64,000 nucleotides of DNA from Panopea generosa (GCA_029582155.1 CM055902.1:17825011-17889010); one strand, 5' to 3'; shown: positions 24,583 to 37,800, numbered from the stretch's first letter. Notes: a model not told the origin generated them from the letters alone. Translations and numbers: made by a program.

Positions 24583-25478
24583 TTACATGTAATATCCCAT
24601 TTTCTTAAGCATAATATATTTCATGCTCATCCACCAATTTGCCTTCATGCTTCGTATATATTCGTTCATAGAAACTGCCTTGCTTCCGCCAACCATAGTG
24701 AAAGGTTTCACATTGCGCATGCGCATGTTGAACCTCTTGGAATAGTTCATATTTTGTCTGTTTATATATTCCACGTTGCTTGTACTCATAGCTTGAGGCC
24801 TGTTGGGATCTGCTGTGGGTGAATTATTTTTTCGAGCAGAACGAAGACCTGCCATGAAACTTGGCCTGTTTGTCATGGGTTGCAGACTCGTTCTGCCCCT
24901 AGAGCCTCTTACACTCCCGTTCAAACTGGGACGTTGAGTTTTTCTGGCGTCACTCATACGCGGCATATTGACAACAACTGGAACAGAGTTCCGATTCATA
25001 TTAGCTGACATTAAAACAGGATTTCTATTCAGATTTGGAACCAGTGCATTTCTGGAGTCAGCCATGCGTGGCATATTGGCCGACGTCATATTGCCCGTCA
25101 TCATCATGGCGGCAACGGGAACTGGCATTGGCAAAACAGGACCCCTCGTTCGCATAAAATTGGCTTCTATAACGCGGTCGTTGAGAGGTTGAGTGGTGCG
25201 ATAGTTACCAAACCGAGAGTTGAAGTCTCCCCGGGACACAAGTCCAGTAAGTTCAAACCACTGAAACATAAAATGAGACAATGTCTTTTCTGTCGCAGAT
25301 TTATCTCTCCATCTTTCTTATCTACCTTATATATTTGTCCGTCTGTACTTCCGTCCGCGCGCATGCTCACTCGTCGGTTCGATCTCTCGCACAACTGACA
25401 GCCCGTCCGTTCCTCCCTCACTCATTGCCAGCCTGTCCGTCGGTCCGTCCGTCCGTCCGTCCGTCCGTCCGTCCGTCC

Positions 25479-25535
<57 letters not shown>

Positions 25536-28500
25536 CATTATAAGAAACTTACTGCTCGTTCTGTGACCCGTATGGGCTCCCGTAATATTAGCCAGCGTAC
25601 AGATTCATGACACAACGGTGTTGTCGTACTTCCACGATAAGTGTAGAATTCACATTCTCTGTTGAAAAACATGGCCATATCTACCTCTGTACTATAATTC
25701 TGCTCTGTAAATATATATATGTATATATATAGGTTTGAAGTTAATGCAGTCGTCCATGCACTCGCTTCTTAGCAAACGCCCTCCTAATAAGACTGGACCC
25801 AGTATTTTTTTTTTAAAGGAAAACCACACAGTATACGCGAATATTCGTTGTTACAATATGTAAAACGATGAAGTCACGATGTTCGAAATCACGATTGCGA
25901 TTAGAAATCACGATTACACGATGGGAAAGTTACGTGACATCACCTTGACTTTGACATGGTGACATCCCTATTTCGCAATCGCACTTCTCCGTCACCTTGC
26001 CATGGTAACATTGCAGTATGGTGCTCTGAACCTGACTTTATATCGGACAAATCATGAAAATCGTTTTAGTGGGTTTTTATTGATGACTTATGTGATATTT
26101 TGCGCCGGTTCGTAGTATTACAAATAAAACCAGTTTTTTTTTCAATTAAAACTTACGATATGGTGATATGGGTGGGATATTTCTAGTCAAGAACTCGGAG
26201 AATCTTGAAGTTTCGCCGTTGTCTACAGCAGTGTCCGCTATTTTCTGAAAACAATAGTCAAGTCCCTCGTATTATTTTACAAAATGCGTGTTAGACTAGA
26301 ATATATTTTACTGTTTTAAATATTTTAAAAGCTTTGACATGTGTATTTCCAATTAACACATTATCATGTTTCCAATATTAGCATTAACGAGTGGTCAAAC
26401 ATTGACTAGTTTGTCAGCTGACAATAAGGTGGAATTTCATTGGTCAATATATGTTTCGAAATCGTTTGAGAGGTTAGGTTGTGTTTTACAGAAGTCTCTT
26501 CACCACATACAAATTGTTAACAATATTACATATGTACTGCATGTCACATATAAGGGTAAACAGTCAAAACAACATATACTTTACAGTATAAATACCATGA
26601 TATACATACAATCATAGGCGTAGGAGCCGGGGGCCAAATTGGGGTGCCAACATATACTTTCTCATACATCCTAATACACTCTCTCCTCAGGTTGCCCCCG
26701 CCCCCACCCGCCCCACCCCCATAATTGAAACGCTCTTACACCAATGACAATATGGGAATCCCGGCTTTAGAGGATTTAACTATCGCTATCGTTTGAACTT
26801 TTGAACTATTTATATATGCATATAAAACAAAGCAATTCAATCATAACAGTTAATGCAGTTAGACCCGTACCTGCACTAGAATAACTATGACAACAACGCC
26901 GTCCGGTTTGTCGTCTGCTTCCTGTAGGTCCTTGTATTTATTATTGTGGAAGACAAAATGAAGCTGAAATATGCAATATGATACGGTTATAATTAGAGTG
27001 GGGGTACATCGTACACCGGATACTGACCTGTAATTGTCAGACTTTTTTTTAAAATTGGGGAAAATTTTGCTCAGCAATGTAAACCGAACAAGACTATCGA
27101 CAATTCAGTACGACGTTATGAGAGACTAATGCGTAACTGATATAAATCAGTTTCAAATGCTCATAAACACGTGAAATGAAGCAGACCTGTGTGTAGTTGC
27201 TGTTTTGATGGGAGTTTAACGTAATTTACAACAAAAAAGTTACGGTATGTGATACCCAGTACAATTGTCAACTTAGGGCCTTAGAATAAGGCAGGCTCTG
27301 ACCGTCATCACTTCATAAAAAAACCCACAAACCACGACCTTTACAAGTTGTATTTTTTAAATTGATTTTAGCCAGCTTCCCCTACCCTTCCGGTACTGAG
27401 GAACTACATACCTCCCCTTCAAACCTGATACCGTCAAGTGTATGTTCCGACCCGGCAGACATGATACCGCTACCTCGGAATCGGCGACCCTAAAAAAGAA
27501 TATAAAAAATATTGTTAAGATTGTAGTTCTTAATATTCAAAAATGCATATGTTTTTTTTTTATAGTAGTCTTCAACATCGCTAAAATTTGTTTTGTTTCA
27601 GTTTTTATTACACTCATTTAGTGCTTAACCCCATTTCACAACCAATGGAATCGCTTTTGTTGCTCTTATTTGTTAAAACAGCCTACAAAATAACTTAAAT
27701 ATTAGAAGTTCGTTCTTAATAATTAGTATTAAGTCATCATTGCGCAATCCTGAATGAGTCATGTACAAACTACAAAGTCTGTGAGAGCTATGCTTAAAGG
27801 AATTATATTGGCAAGTAACACAAACACGCTGTTAATCCAGACTTTTCCTGTATGCAGTGTGCACAAAATAATGCTTATGTATTGACATATAACCTTTATT
27901 TACTTAAAAGTTATCAAATTAACAGTAATTGAATACTGGCCAACACTTTAATACGTCCCGCAATAAAGTATTGCGCAATGTTTACATGGAACTCCGTAAA
28001 CTTCCCGAACAAAGCCTCGAAAACGAGATCTGGAACGAGTCTTCACGATGTTATCCGATGATTGATCGGAAACCCGAAAGCGGTTCGTTGAAAATGGCAA
28101 ATATAAACAAAAACAAAATCGTGGCTTCAGAAACCCGATGTTTGTAATAAAGAGGTTATGCTATTAGACACTTTAGACGTGTATATTTCTAAGTTAAAGT
28201 GTATCTTCATGCTGGGCGTGTGTATTTAGGAAAGGGAATTGACGTTAATATGCCAATATAATCCCTTTAAAAACAGCTCACTTTGGGTTTCTTAATTGTT
28301 AAATTTTTACTTAAGGAACACTTATATTAATACTTAGTTCATATCGATGTCTTTGAACTTGCGTCATTATCAAAGTGTCATCGAGTTCATCAAGGTCCTA
28401 CAACTGCATCCAAAACCAATGGTTTCAACATATTTTATTTCCAATATTAACATTATAATTAGAGGTTAATCGACGTAATTTTCCTATTATGGGATATAGT

Positions 28501-31429
28501 TCCCTTGGGCTGTTCACATATCTTGTCAAAATCGAGTGACGTAATTGTTTAATATTCACTAACAGGCTTTCGATATTAAAGTAGACTGGTGAACAGACCC
28601 AGTTCTCGCTACTCGGTCCGTCATATAACAGTTAGATTTGATCACTTTCATTGGTCAGTTGGTTCAGCGGCAGTTAGGATAGCGCGTAAGTGCTATGAAT
28701 TGTGGGACAGACATAAAATTCCGATTCCATTTTGACCAGATATGTGAACAGCCCAAGGGAACTATATCCCATTGGGGTTTTGACATGATATCTGATTTGG
28801 GAGATATTAGGGACTCGGATAGTTAGCATATTTCAGTATTAATAAAAACGTTTCATTATTAGAGGTGTCTGATTATATACAAGTTCCACGTTGAATATCG
28901 AAACACGAAGGCTGCAATCTACGAATATTAAGTTGATTTATTAATTAATGTAGGAAAGGAGAAAATAACGAAGCTTTTAGGGAGCTTCAAACGAGGACAT
29001 GGGTGATGACTCGGGTCTACAAACATATTCTAAAAATTAAAAAATATTTGTTTCATGGGGAAGCAATAAAGGGTCATTATTCAAAGGTTCTTCACGTATG
29101 TCTGTGAGATAAAGAGCATTTAAAAACAAAGTGGCATTAGACTGTAGGAATAGTCCTAGCCCTCCGAGCTGCTGATTGGTCAGTTGCTTCAACGGAAGTT
29201 AAATTACGTCACGATTTGGCAACCACAATGGACTGTTATGAATTATGCGACAGGCAGGGAATTCCATGTGTTTACATTAAGGTTTAACATACCTGAATTG
29301 GAAGATACCATGTGCTGGAATAGACTAAAGTGGCAAATACCTTCGGTAATGGCAAGTGTAAAGCGGGAATGCTACATACATTTACTTTTTTTAAACAAAA
29401 GTAAAACAAGTGTTGGGTAATGCCGTTATTTGTGATTAACATTGAGGTATGGAGCAAAATCCATCAAATTTTATTTATGTCATACCTGTTGATGAATATG
29501 TTGTTGTCAATAGGAAGGATCACCCGTAACCGAGTGCCTTTGTGTGTTCGAGCCCAGCTCGGTCAAAAATGGTATATGAGAAAGGACGTACATTCTACTA
29601 CTAAGATTCATTCTGTTCTAAGTTTGCATCTCAGCCAGTATAACGGGATGCCATATATTACTTGTCAAATGTTTAAAATGGCTGATATGTCTGGCGTAAT
29701 GGTCATAGTCCCTTTCTACGGACTGCCAACGTGTTGACAGCAGTGTTATAAGTACATCTGCTCGGCTTAAAATGGTATAAAATATCACCGAAAATGGTCT
29801 AGCACTTTTACAGTGGATTGGTAAACCTCTGTTGTCAGTCAATTTTGTCATGGTACTTCCCAATACTATATACTCGGAATTCTTCTATATTAATCCCATG
29901 GTTAAAGGGAGATATTTGAAAGAAAGTGGAATAGTTTGGTGTTTTGAATGTACAATATACAACAGACTAACCTGTAGTTCAAAGTTGCGGCCTGTGACAC
30001 CTCCGTAGTGAAGATGGAAGTCGTGCATGTAGTATGTACCGGTACGGTATGGTATATTCGTTAGCCGGTACGCCATGGGGGTCTCCGGTTCGAACTCTGC
30101 GGTGTGGCCTGTTAACAACACGTCAGTGTCAGTTAAAGTCAAATATGGTATTTTCAGAATCAAGAAATTGGCAAAATCTAAAATCAGATGTGGTGGACTT
30201 TTACCTACAAGTTGTTTGTTTGATTTTGTGAGGTTAAATAATAATAATAAATATATAATTATAACCATAAAGTTTTCGGAGCTTATGGTACATACAATTA
30301 CATCACTTTTACTTGGTACTCGTTAATCTTCGCCAGTATGTTCGGACGTTTAAACGCCAACACCGTACAGCTACTCGTGAGTGCGATCTATAAATGGTAT
30401 TGATTTATTAACGGCAATATCACTATTAACGTTCGGACATCCAATATTAATTTACGGATATACACAATTTATAAGAGTGCCAGGTAAATTCTAACGCACA
30501 ATACACGAGTGCTCTTCAATAAACACGTGTACGGTACTTAATATATTATCAACAAACTGCACGTGTTTTACGGGGAACATTGCACACACCTCCCAGACGC
30601 TCCACTTACCGTTGTTCTTTATTTTGCCCTTCAGGATATTACTGGTGTACAGCATTGTGGGGCACTGACAGGAGACCCCATACCGGACCAGGTTCGTCTG
30701 GATGTCTACTGGAGACTGATTTCGACCCCCGCAGCTTTCACTATACGTCCGCGGCCAGTTGTATACACCTGCAATGTTTACTATAATTATGTTGTTGTTG
30801 TTGTTGTTGTTATTGTAATATATTTACATCGCTTATCATACTATTTAGTGGAACTATTCTACAGTAGTTATTGGACCCTCATTTGGTTATCTATGGACTT
30901 CGCCGAGTTGGTCCAAATGCATCTTTCAATTAAGCGACAATATGTATAAGTTAAATTTTTGTTCGAGGGAAAAAGCTAAACTATATATATGGAAAGCTTG
31001 TTCTCAGAAAAAAACACACCTTAGGCTACAGAATTGTCTAAAATGACCGAACTTCTTGATGTACTGAAATGACAAAACTGAGTATCTTATTGTGTCATAA
31101 TTAATACGTAACGGTGTTAAGGCCTATGTAATAATTTTTGATATTGGTTTATTTGTTGTTGTTGTTTTTTGTTGTTATTTTTTTTTCAAATATATAGTCG
31201 CATACAACACCTCTTACCCCTGGCTAAAAAGAACAAAGTATAAATGTAAAAAGTGAAGAAACATAACAAGAGCAAAGATACCACACAAACCTAACATATT
31301 GGTTCGATCAGGGTCATAGTTGAATCGCGTCCTACTGTCAACCACCCATTGGTACAGCGTGGACGACGTCACTCCGGGTACATGCAGCGTTACTAACAAG
31401 CAGACGATTTTAACAACAGACGTCTCCAT
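24583..31429 (-). CDS. Secreted alpha-carbonic anhydrase with basic Met-rich tail
   Basis: Eight minus-strand exons join in frame to 491 residues: 31429-31291, 30768-30610, 30108-29972, 27489-27412, 26963-26871, 26244-26157, 25656-25553 and 25260-24583 (stop). The family hydrates CO2 to bicarbonate. Residues 1 to about 20 form a signal peptide (METSVVKIVCLLVTLHVPGV). The domain spans about 27-301. Zinc ligands are H131 and H133 (FHLHYG) and H173 (LHFVFHN). H101 (NNGHT) matches the proton shuttle His64, and E160 (GSEHT) and E171 match Glu106 and Glu117. C59 and C247 match the disulfide of secreted members. GSTTTPLC keeps Thr199, but Leu198 is Thr. R287 in NYRTTQPLNDR fits the usual C-terminal motif. 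The tail, 302-491, has by hand count about 26 Met, 30 Arg/Lys and 5 Asp/Glu, with a repeated NMPRM(A/S)D block. Such a tail recalls nacrein-type shell enzymes, whose inserts are usually acidic or Gly-Asn-rich; that link is inferred. The exon 7 acceptor is chosen by frame. Confidence 0.9.
25441..25532. repeat. (GTCC)n plus (CT)n microsatellites in carbonic anhydrase intron 7
   Basis: About ten GTCC units are followed by about 26 CT units. On the gene strand this reads (GA)n then (GGAC)n. It starts about 20 bases after the exon 7 donor at 25552 inside a 292-base intron. Read-through from exon 7 meets a stop codon within a few codons, so the repeat is not translated in that frame. Confidence 0.95.
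27794..28270 (+). mobile_element. MITE, TTAA-flanked family, copy 3
   Basis: This 477-base copy runs from TTAAAGGAATTATATTGGCA to TGCCAATATAATCCCTTTAA and gives the clearest view of the family's inverted ends. It sits in intron 3 of the carbonic anhydrase gene, in the opposite direction to that gene. The 72-residue open frame inside is part of the element. Confidence 0.85.
28489..28772. mobile_element. Foldback element with inverted ends of about 47 bp
   Basis: ATGGGATATAGTTCCCTTGG at 28489 is mirrored by CCAAGGGAACTATATCCCAT ending at 28772. Pairing continues inward (CTGTTCACATATC with GATATGTGAACAG, then TTGTCAAAATCGA with one mismatch) for about 47 bases. The middle holds a diverged copy of the repeat family also seen at 16690-17060. 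It lies in carbonic anhydrase intron 3. Confidence 0.85.
29150..29300 (+). repeat. Dispersed repeat, copy of the 16690-17060 family
   Basis: CTGATTGGTCAGTTGCTTCA, then CTGTTATGAATTATGCGACA, match the copies in the Ras-like gene and in the 28489-28772 foldback. It lies in carbonic anhydrase intron 3. The open frame from 29184 runs through it and is not supported as coding. Confidence 0.5.
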
Positions 31430-32211
31430 ATTTCACTGCCACACTAGCTGAACGTCAGCTGGAAATTTAAATTTGACGGTCTAGACAATTTTACAGATAA
31501 AATCACAAACAGTGAAGCGGCCATACCTCTCACTAATGGTTGACTATGATACACGGATATTTAGACTGTGCTCTGTTTATTATCAAATTTAATGGATTAC
31601 ATTATAGAGACTCAGTCTACATCTGTGCTAATGTGCATGCGCACACGGCAGTTCTGTACATATAAAAAATACACTTTTCCAGACATCATAAAGAAATGTT
31701 ATAATTCCCTCGCATACGTCAAACACTTTCGAAGTCCTTCTTTACATGCCATATATCTATGTTTAACAAATACATATTCATCTGCGACGCTTGCTTTTCT
31801 AAAAAACAGTCGTCTTGAATGGTTCTACCATAAACAAAAATCAACGGTATCCGGATAACGTTTTTGATTGACCAATTCAAATATTCAGAATACTGTAATA
31901 ACTATTATGTTTTTTTTAATTTTATATTTGATGAATATCTTGGACAAGATAATTGCAATGACTTTCATCGGAATTTGTTTTTCAAATATCTTTAAACATA
32001 GCTGTTGCGCATGTCTGTTTGTTTCAACCAATCAGATTTTATTTCCAAGTTCAAACGTTTTTCTGCACAAAGTGCCAAGGCGTTTGCCTTTAGAAAATCA
32101 AGCGTAGCAAGTCATGAAGACTACGTATCCTCCTTTTAGACAGAAACTGCCAGAAAGAGGTATAAAGTTAATTGAGGCATAGCACCACCATTGGCTTCCG
32201 CGGGGAAGTCG

Positions 32212-32525
32212 CATAATGGCGGTTATAAATAATCCCTTTGTGCTCTTCTTAAGATGGTCATTTTTATTTGAATGGCATTATTGATGTAGTTTTAACATTT
32301 TGAAAACAGTCTCATGTTTGAATTGTGAATTCAGAAAAAAAAATGATGCTTGAAAATCGGGACATGAATACATGATTTCGGAAATCGACTTTCACTTTGT
32401 CAGCAGTGCACACACTGAACAGAAAAAAATCTCTTGGATTACATATGACCCCTACTTTTCGTTTCATAATTTAGTTGTGCAGAGGTTGAAAACGTTCACT
32501 TCTTTCATGGGTCTTTCTCTCCATG
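32212..32525 (+). repeat. Diverged dispersed repeat, mate of 35559-35890
   Basis: Both stretches share ATTTGAATGGCATTATTGAT, CATGTTTGAATTGTGAA, AAAAAAAATGATGCTT, ATGAATACATGATTTCGGAA and ACCCCTACTTTTC in the same order. They differ by many substitutions and small gaps, so the duplication or the two insertions are old. Confidence 0.7.
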
Positions 32526-32774
32526 AATGACAAGCACGCGAACTTTTTTTTATTTCAAATCAAATCAAACTTTATTGGCAATTTAGGCAAACATTTGCCT
32601 TTTACCATTTACAGTGTTTTTGAATTAGTATGGCCAAGACACAATACACAAACAAATCATAAATATAATACACATACAAGTTATGTAATAAGCTATACAC
32701 ATATTGATTATATTCACTATAAATAACAAATAAAGAACAAATATCAACGGCGGGCTGACACTTTGAGTTTATTG

Positions 32775-33290
32775 GTATGTAACGAAAACCGAATAACGAT
32801 TTAGTGCGCATTTTACGAAAACTATGTTACGAAAACGAATAAATAACTAGTGCGCATTTTACGAAAAATATGTTACGATAACTAAATAAACAATTAGTGC
32901 GCATTTTACGAAAAATATATTACGAAAACTGAATAAATAATTAGTGCGTATATTACGAAAAATGTGTTGCGAAAACCGGATATATTATTAGTGCGTATAT
33001 GACGAAAACTATTTTACGAAAACTGAATAAATAATTAGTGCGCATATTACGAAAAATATGTTACGAAAACTGAATAAATAATTAGTGCGTATATTACGAA
33101 AACTATGTTACGAAAACTGAATATATTATTAGTGCGTATATGACGATAACTATGTTACGAAAACTGAATAAATAATTAGTGCGTATATTACGAAAAATAT
33201 GTTACGAAAACTGGATAAACAATTAGTGCGCATATTACGAAAATATGTAACAAAAACTGAATAAATAAGTAACGCGCACATTACAAAATA
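32775..33290. repeat. 47-bp minisatellite
   Basis: About eleven copies of a 47-base unit run in tandem. The unit contains TTACGAAAACTGAATAAATA and ATTAGTGCGTATATTACGAA. Units alternate between GCGCATTTTACG and GCGTATATTACG forms. It follows a sequence with AAATCAAACTTTATTGGCAA (about 32565), which resembles a retroelement end but was not classified. Confidence 0.9.
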
Positions 33291-34606
33291 AATATATATA
33301 TATAACTGTAGCAGCAGATAAAAACCAAGTGCAATATAAATAATGCTAATCCTCCCAAACGTCTCCTTAGCAGACGTTATCCTCCTTGATCACGAATGAT
33401 CTCTAATAATAGATAAGTATTACCATGGAAACTTGGTTTATATACCTGTACGCACTAAGATCGACAAAAATAAATGATATAAAATATGACAATTAAACAT
33501 GAAACTACGTACTGGTATTTAATAATATCGAGGGCTCACTTACTCTCTCCATTTAAGGAAATCGCATTTGCGTTGGTTTACTTTCAATATCCCTTACATA
33601 ATTACTAATTTCTTGATTCATTTTTTTTAAATACAACCAGGACGTCATTCAGGTTGATCAGTCCTATTGTCGCACCGTACATAAAAGGTATTCCCGATGT
33701 AGCTTCAAATTGTAAAAAAAAAGTTTAAAAATAAGCCAGTGCTTACATCACAAATCATAATTCCATTGTTTAGAACAGCAAGCGTGTTTAATAAAACAAA
33801 CAAACAAATCAAATATAAAAAAAATCTAAGTAACTTACAAGCTTAGCTCAAACCGCCGTGTGTCCCTAACGTAACACTTCTGTGTCTGTACAGCGAAACA
33901 TCCAACCTTTTGGTCTTAATGTCTCTCAAGCAGTTGTGAAACTTACAAAAAATATGTGTTAACATGGTCACGTGATAACTAGTTTATATTTGGAGAGACA
34001 GGCTACAAGAGATCGCGTTTTATCTGAATCATCCCTCGTCTGTAAATCCCCTTGTTAACACAGAAAGCGTTTTTGTAACCCTTAAATTTTGTCCAAGTAC
34101 GAGGAAATACACGAACGCATCGGATGAAAGTACATTCGGAAAAAATGCGCCGTTATATAAGATAAAACTCTTTCCTTCAATGAAATGAGTTTTTGTGTTT
34201 GGTTGATATATAGGGAATACTAGATGAGTGCCTTTCCCGGCAATGTTTATAAGGTGAGGCTTAGAAAACGCAACAATGGAGATAATCTTTATAATAGATG
34301 GTGATAGGATAAAAAAATATATCTCTTTGACGTGCAGTTAGCTGTCCAAAGCTACAGCTATAAGCACTGCGTTACATAAACTGTTTATTTTCGTTTGTTT
34401 TGGGTAAAATATCTATCATATTTCACGAATAATTGTTACAATAAAACAGTTACAGTAAACAAATGTCTGAGTTTACTTTTTTTTTTAAACATTTCACTCA
34501 TTTTTTGTTTTAAAGAAATTCTAAAACTGCTGCAAGCTTAATTAATCAATCCGTAAAATTACATACATTTATATTTCTACTTAAACAAGATATATCTTGG
34601 AACTGT

Positions 34607-34770
<164 letters not shown>

Positions 34771-35558
34771 GCTTATTGAACTACGGTGAATGTTTGGGTA
34801 TATAATGTATCATATGAAATGCGCTCTATGATGGACACAATAAAGGTGCTTAGTAAAGGACCGAAGGATAAATGGACCAATGGATGGACGGACAGACGGA
34901 CACACGGTACGCCGGTGATCAGCAGGAGTCAAGCATGCGTAATACTAGTTTAAATTGAATTCCCTTTAGCAACTGCTCGCCGCTCGAAGCATGATAAAGC
35001 ATTACCTAACAACACCATACAAATTTTCATACCATCTGTATTCGGTCTAAGGTCCTGTTTTTGGCCTATTTGGTGATTATTTTAGCATTCAAAGCATGTC
35101 AAAACGTGTCAAACTAGATCCTTTTAACCTCGACAGAAATCATAAAATGAATGTTCACGAGAAATAGAAATGAAAGGAACAAAACAACTTCTTTAACAAG
35201 AAATTGTGTTACATGCTTGTTCCATGTAGTACAAGTGTAGCACACGCGGCGGCGCTAGCACGGTGGGTAATATGAGCTAATGTTTAAACTTGAAAGAGAC
35301 TTAAATAATATACATGAGCTCATGCCTCGAACAGTTAAAGGCTTTATAGCAACACGTAGGTAAAGAAACTTAATGAGTGTTGTTGTTTTTCATAAAGTGG
35401 CATTTTATCGCATAAAAAATGGCATGAATGAAAATATTGGTAGATCATATTTTTTTTCAACTGGGATAGGGATGGGGGAGTGATCGAGAATTTACTTAAA
35501 ATCAAACTTGTATAGCTCATCAATCTTACATACTCGGACAATTCCGTCATCCTTCGGT

Positions 35559-35890
35559 ATAATGGTGGTTATAAATAAACCTCGTTTTTTCTTCTTTAAA
35601 AATGCATTTTTTTTATTTGAATGGCATTATTGATGTATTTTGAACATTTTGACAGCATTGTCATGTTTGAATTGTGAAATAAGAAAAAAAAATGATGCTT
35701 TGAATTTGGCGTATGAATACATGATTTCGGAAGTCTACTTTCACTTTGTAAACAGTGTACACACTGAGTGGAAAAAAATCTCTAATAATTTTTATGACAC
35801 ATGACCCCTACTTTTCTCATCATATTTTGATAGTGTAGAGGTTTGACAAACAGTAAAATGTAAGTTTTACATCTTTCATTTGGGTCTCTC
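35559..35890 (+). repeat. Diverged dispersed repeat, mate of 32212-32525
   Basis: This is the second copy of the repeat described at 32212-32525, in the same direction. It starts at ATAATGGTGGTTATAAATAA and ends near TTTGGGTCTCTC. Confidence 0.7.
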
Positions 35891-37234
35891 TATGATAACA
35901 CATCAATCTGATCACCTCGGTCTTTATGCTACGTAATAGTATTATACGATCGATATTGTACGATTGATATCACAGGCGTCATTGTAAGAACCACAACAGT
36001 GTTATTTTCACAGAAATTGGTCACAGAAACTGTTTATTTACATGCGACAGTACACAGCAGGTGGAAGATATTCAACAAAACAGTACGTCAATATTGTAAT
36101 AAAAAAGAGTTATAGAACAGATGATATCTAGAACATGTCCATGTGGGTATATATATATACATATATTGTCTGATTGATTTCAACATCAAACTAAACAAAT
36201 CATTCATCAGTTAAGAATATTCTTAAGAATGGGTGGTGGATATCACCCCAGGATTCTGGAATGTCACTAAGTATGCATCTATGTACATCTATGCATTTCT
36301 TTTGAAAGGTTCAGGGTCAAAATGTGCTTTTAACCATTTTCGTTGAAACACGCATTTTGAAAATCTCAGCGGGGTTCGAAGCCCACATCCCCTTCTGAAT
36401 TCGCCAGTGTCAAATCAACGTCTCGAAAAAAGAGTGCCAGAGTCACACAAAATGCAATTACTGTACAAATGTCTTGTTCAATTTACAAATCACTTCGTCT
36501 GCACTATCACTATTAAATTTTGATGCAATAATATAGTTGTCTGTGTCACGTTTGGTCAAACAAAACATCTTGTTAACACAGCATTTATTACTCTCGTCAC
36601 ACAACTGATTAAATATAGACTGACGTATGAACATGTAAACACGTGACAACTTGACAGGCCTGATGTCATTTCCGGTGCCGGTAACAAAATAAGTGAACAA
36701 ACCTCAGCATTTAATACTGTTTTCATACTGCACGTGTCAATTACAAAATTGGTACGGTACACACATACATATTTTTTATTTTAATCTGTCATTGTTTTAA
36801 TAATATACGCAAGAAAAATATTTCAAAATAGTGTCTATAAACCAAATAGGGCCTATTCATAAAGATTGTTTATATGAAATATGGACATATTTGACCTTAT
36901 TTGCTATAACTAGACAATGCTTCAGATATAAAACTGAATAATATGCCTCCTCTAACCCATTCCCACTAGAAGTTGCCTTTAGGCCATTATAAATCAATTG
37001 CTAGATTATCATCCAATTTTTTTTAAAACTGGGGAGTTTATTTTTTTTTTACGCCATGTTTTTTTTAAAGATTAGATCCGCCATTGAATTGATACACTTC
37101 ACTGTTTTTTATTAAACTAACCACGTGGCTTGGCACCATGACGTCACTAGCTCTGATTGCGTAAGTGCAACCTAGGGGTAACACAATGCACGGGACGCAC
37201 AATAAAATGTACGGGTTACTCCCCGTACAACTTA

Positions 37235-37521
37235 ACCTACTTACCTACCTACCTACAGTTACCTACATACCTACCTACCTACCTACCTACCTACCTTCCT
37301 ACCTCCCTCCCTCCCTCCCTCCCTCCCTCCCTACCTACCTCCATCCCTCCCTCCCTCCCTACCTACCTACCTACCTACCTACCTACCTACCTACCTACCT
37401 ACCTCCCTCCCCTCCCTCCCTCCCTCCCTCCCTCCCTACCTACCTCCCTCCCTCCCTCCCTCCCTCCCTCCCTCCCTCCCTACCTACCTACCTACCTACC
37501 TACCTACCTCCCTCCCTCCCT
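37235..37521. repeat. (CCTA)n/(CCTC)n microsatellite
   Basis: Blocks of CCTA and CCTC tetranucleotides alternate for nearly 300 bases. The Leu-Pro-Thr-Tyr and Leu-Pro-Pro-Ser open frames across it follow from the repeat and are not coding. Confidence 0.97.
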
Positions 37522-37719
37522 GGTTCAAGATATGCAATCATAAAGGAAAAAAGGTATACCTTGACCATGTTAATAAATAAGTTCAAACTATAGTAGAAAA
37601 GGCCAAAATTTGCCACCTGAAATTTAGACAAGTGCCTCCAGTTGCCTATCTTAATATGTCTCTGATAAAATTGATCAAATTAGGTACTTTTTTTCATTAA
37701 GGACAATACCCCTGGATCT

Positions 37720-37800
37720 CTTAAATTAGGCCTTTGATCCCTGGATCTCTAAAAGTAATGGCCAATGTTCGCATAATCTCTGAAAATAAATGGCCATGTT
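37720..37800 (+). repeat. Short direct repeat, mate of 42141-42220
   Basis: CCTTTGATCCCTGGATCTCT, then AAAGTAATGGCCAATGTTC and AAAATAAATGG, occur here and again at about 42141-42220 in the same direction. Downstream, GGATCAAACCCGGGTCCCG (37893) on the minus strand reads like a tRNA box B. These may therefore be parts of a SINE family, which is not proven. Confidence 0.55.

Noticed and set aside
24968-25192. Plus-strand 74-residue open frame
   Set aside because: It is the antisense shadow of the carbonic anhydrase tail exon.
25441-25552. Carbonic anhydrase isoform that reads through intron 7 into an Arg-Glu repeat
   Set aside because: A stop codon follows within a few codons of the exon 7 donor, in the frame of the enzyme.
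27929-28147. Small conserved protein seen at several loci
   Set aside because: It belongs to the TTAA-flanked MITE interior and is broken or changed in other copies.
37157-37593. Leu-Pro-rich repeat proteins
   Set aside because: They follow from CCTA/CCTC tetranucleotides read in two frames.
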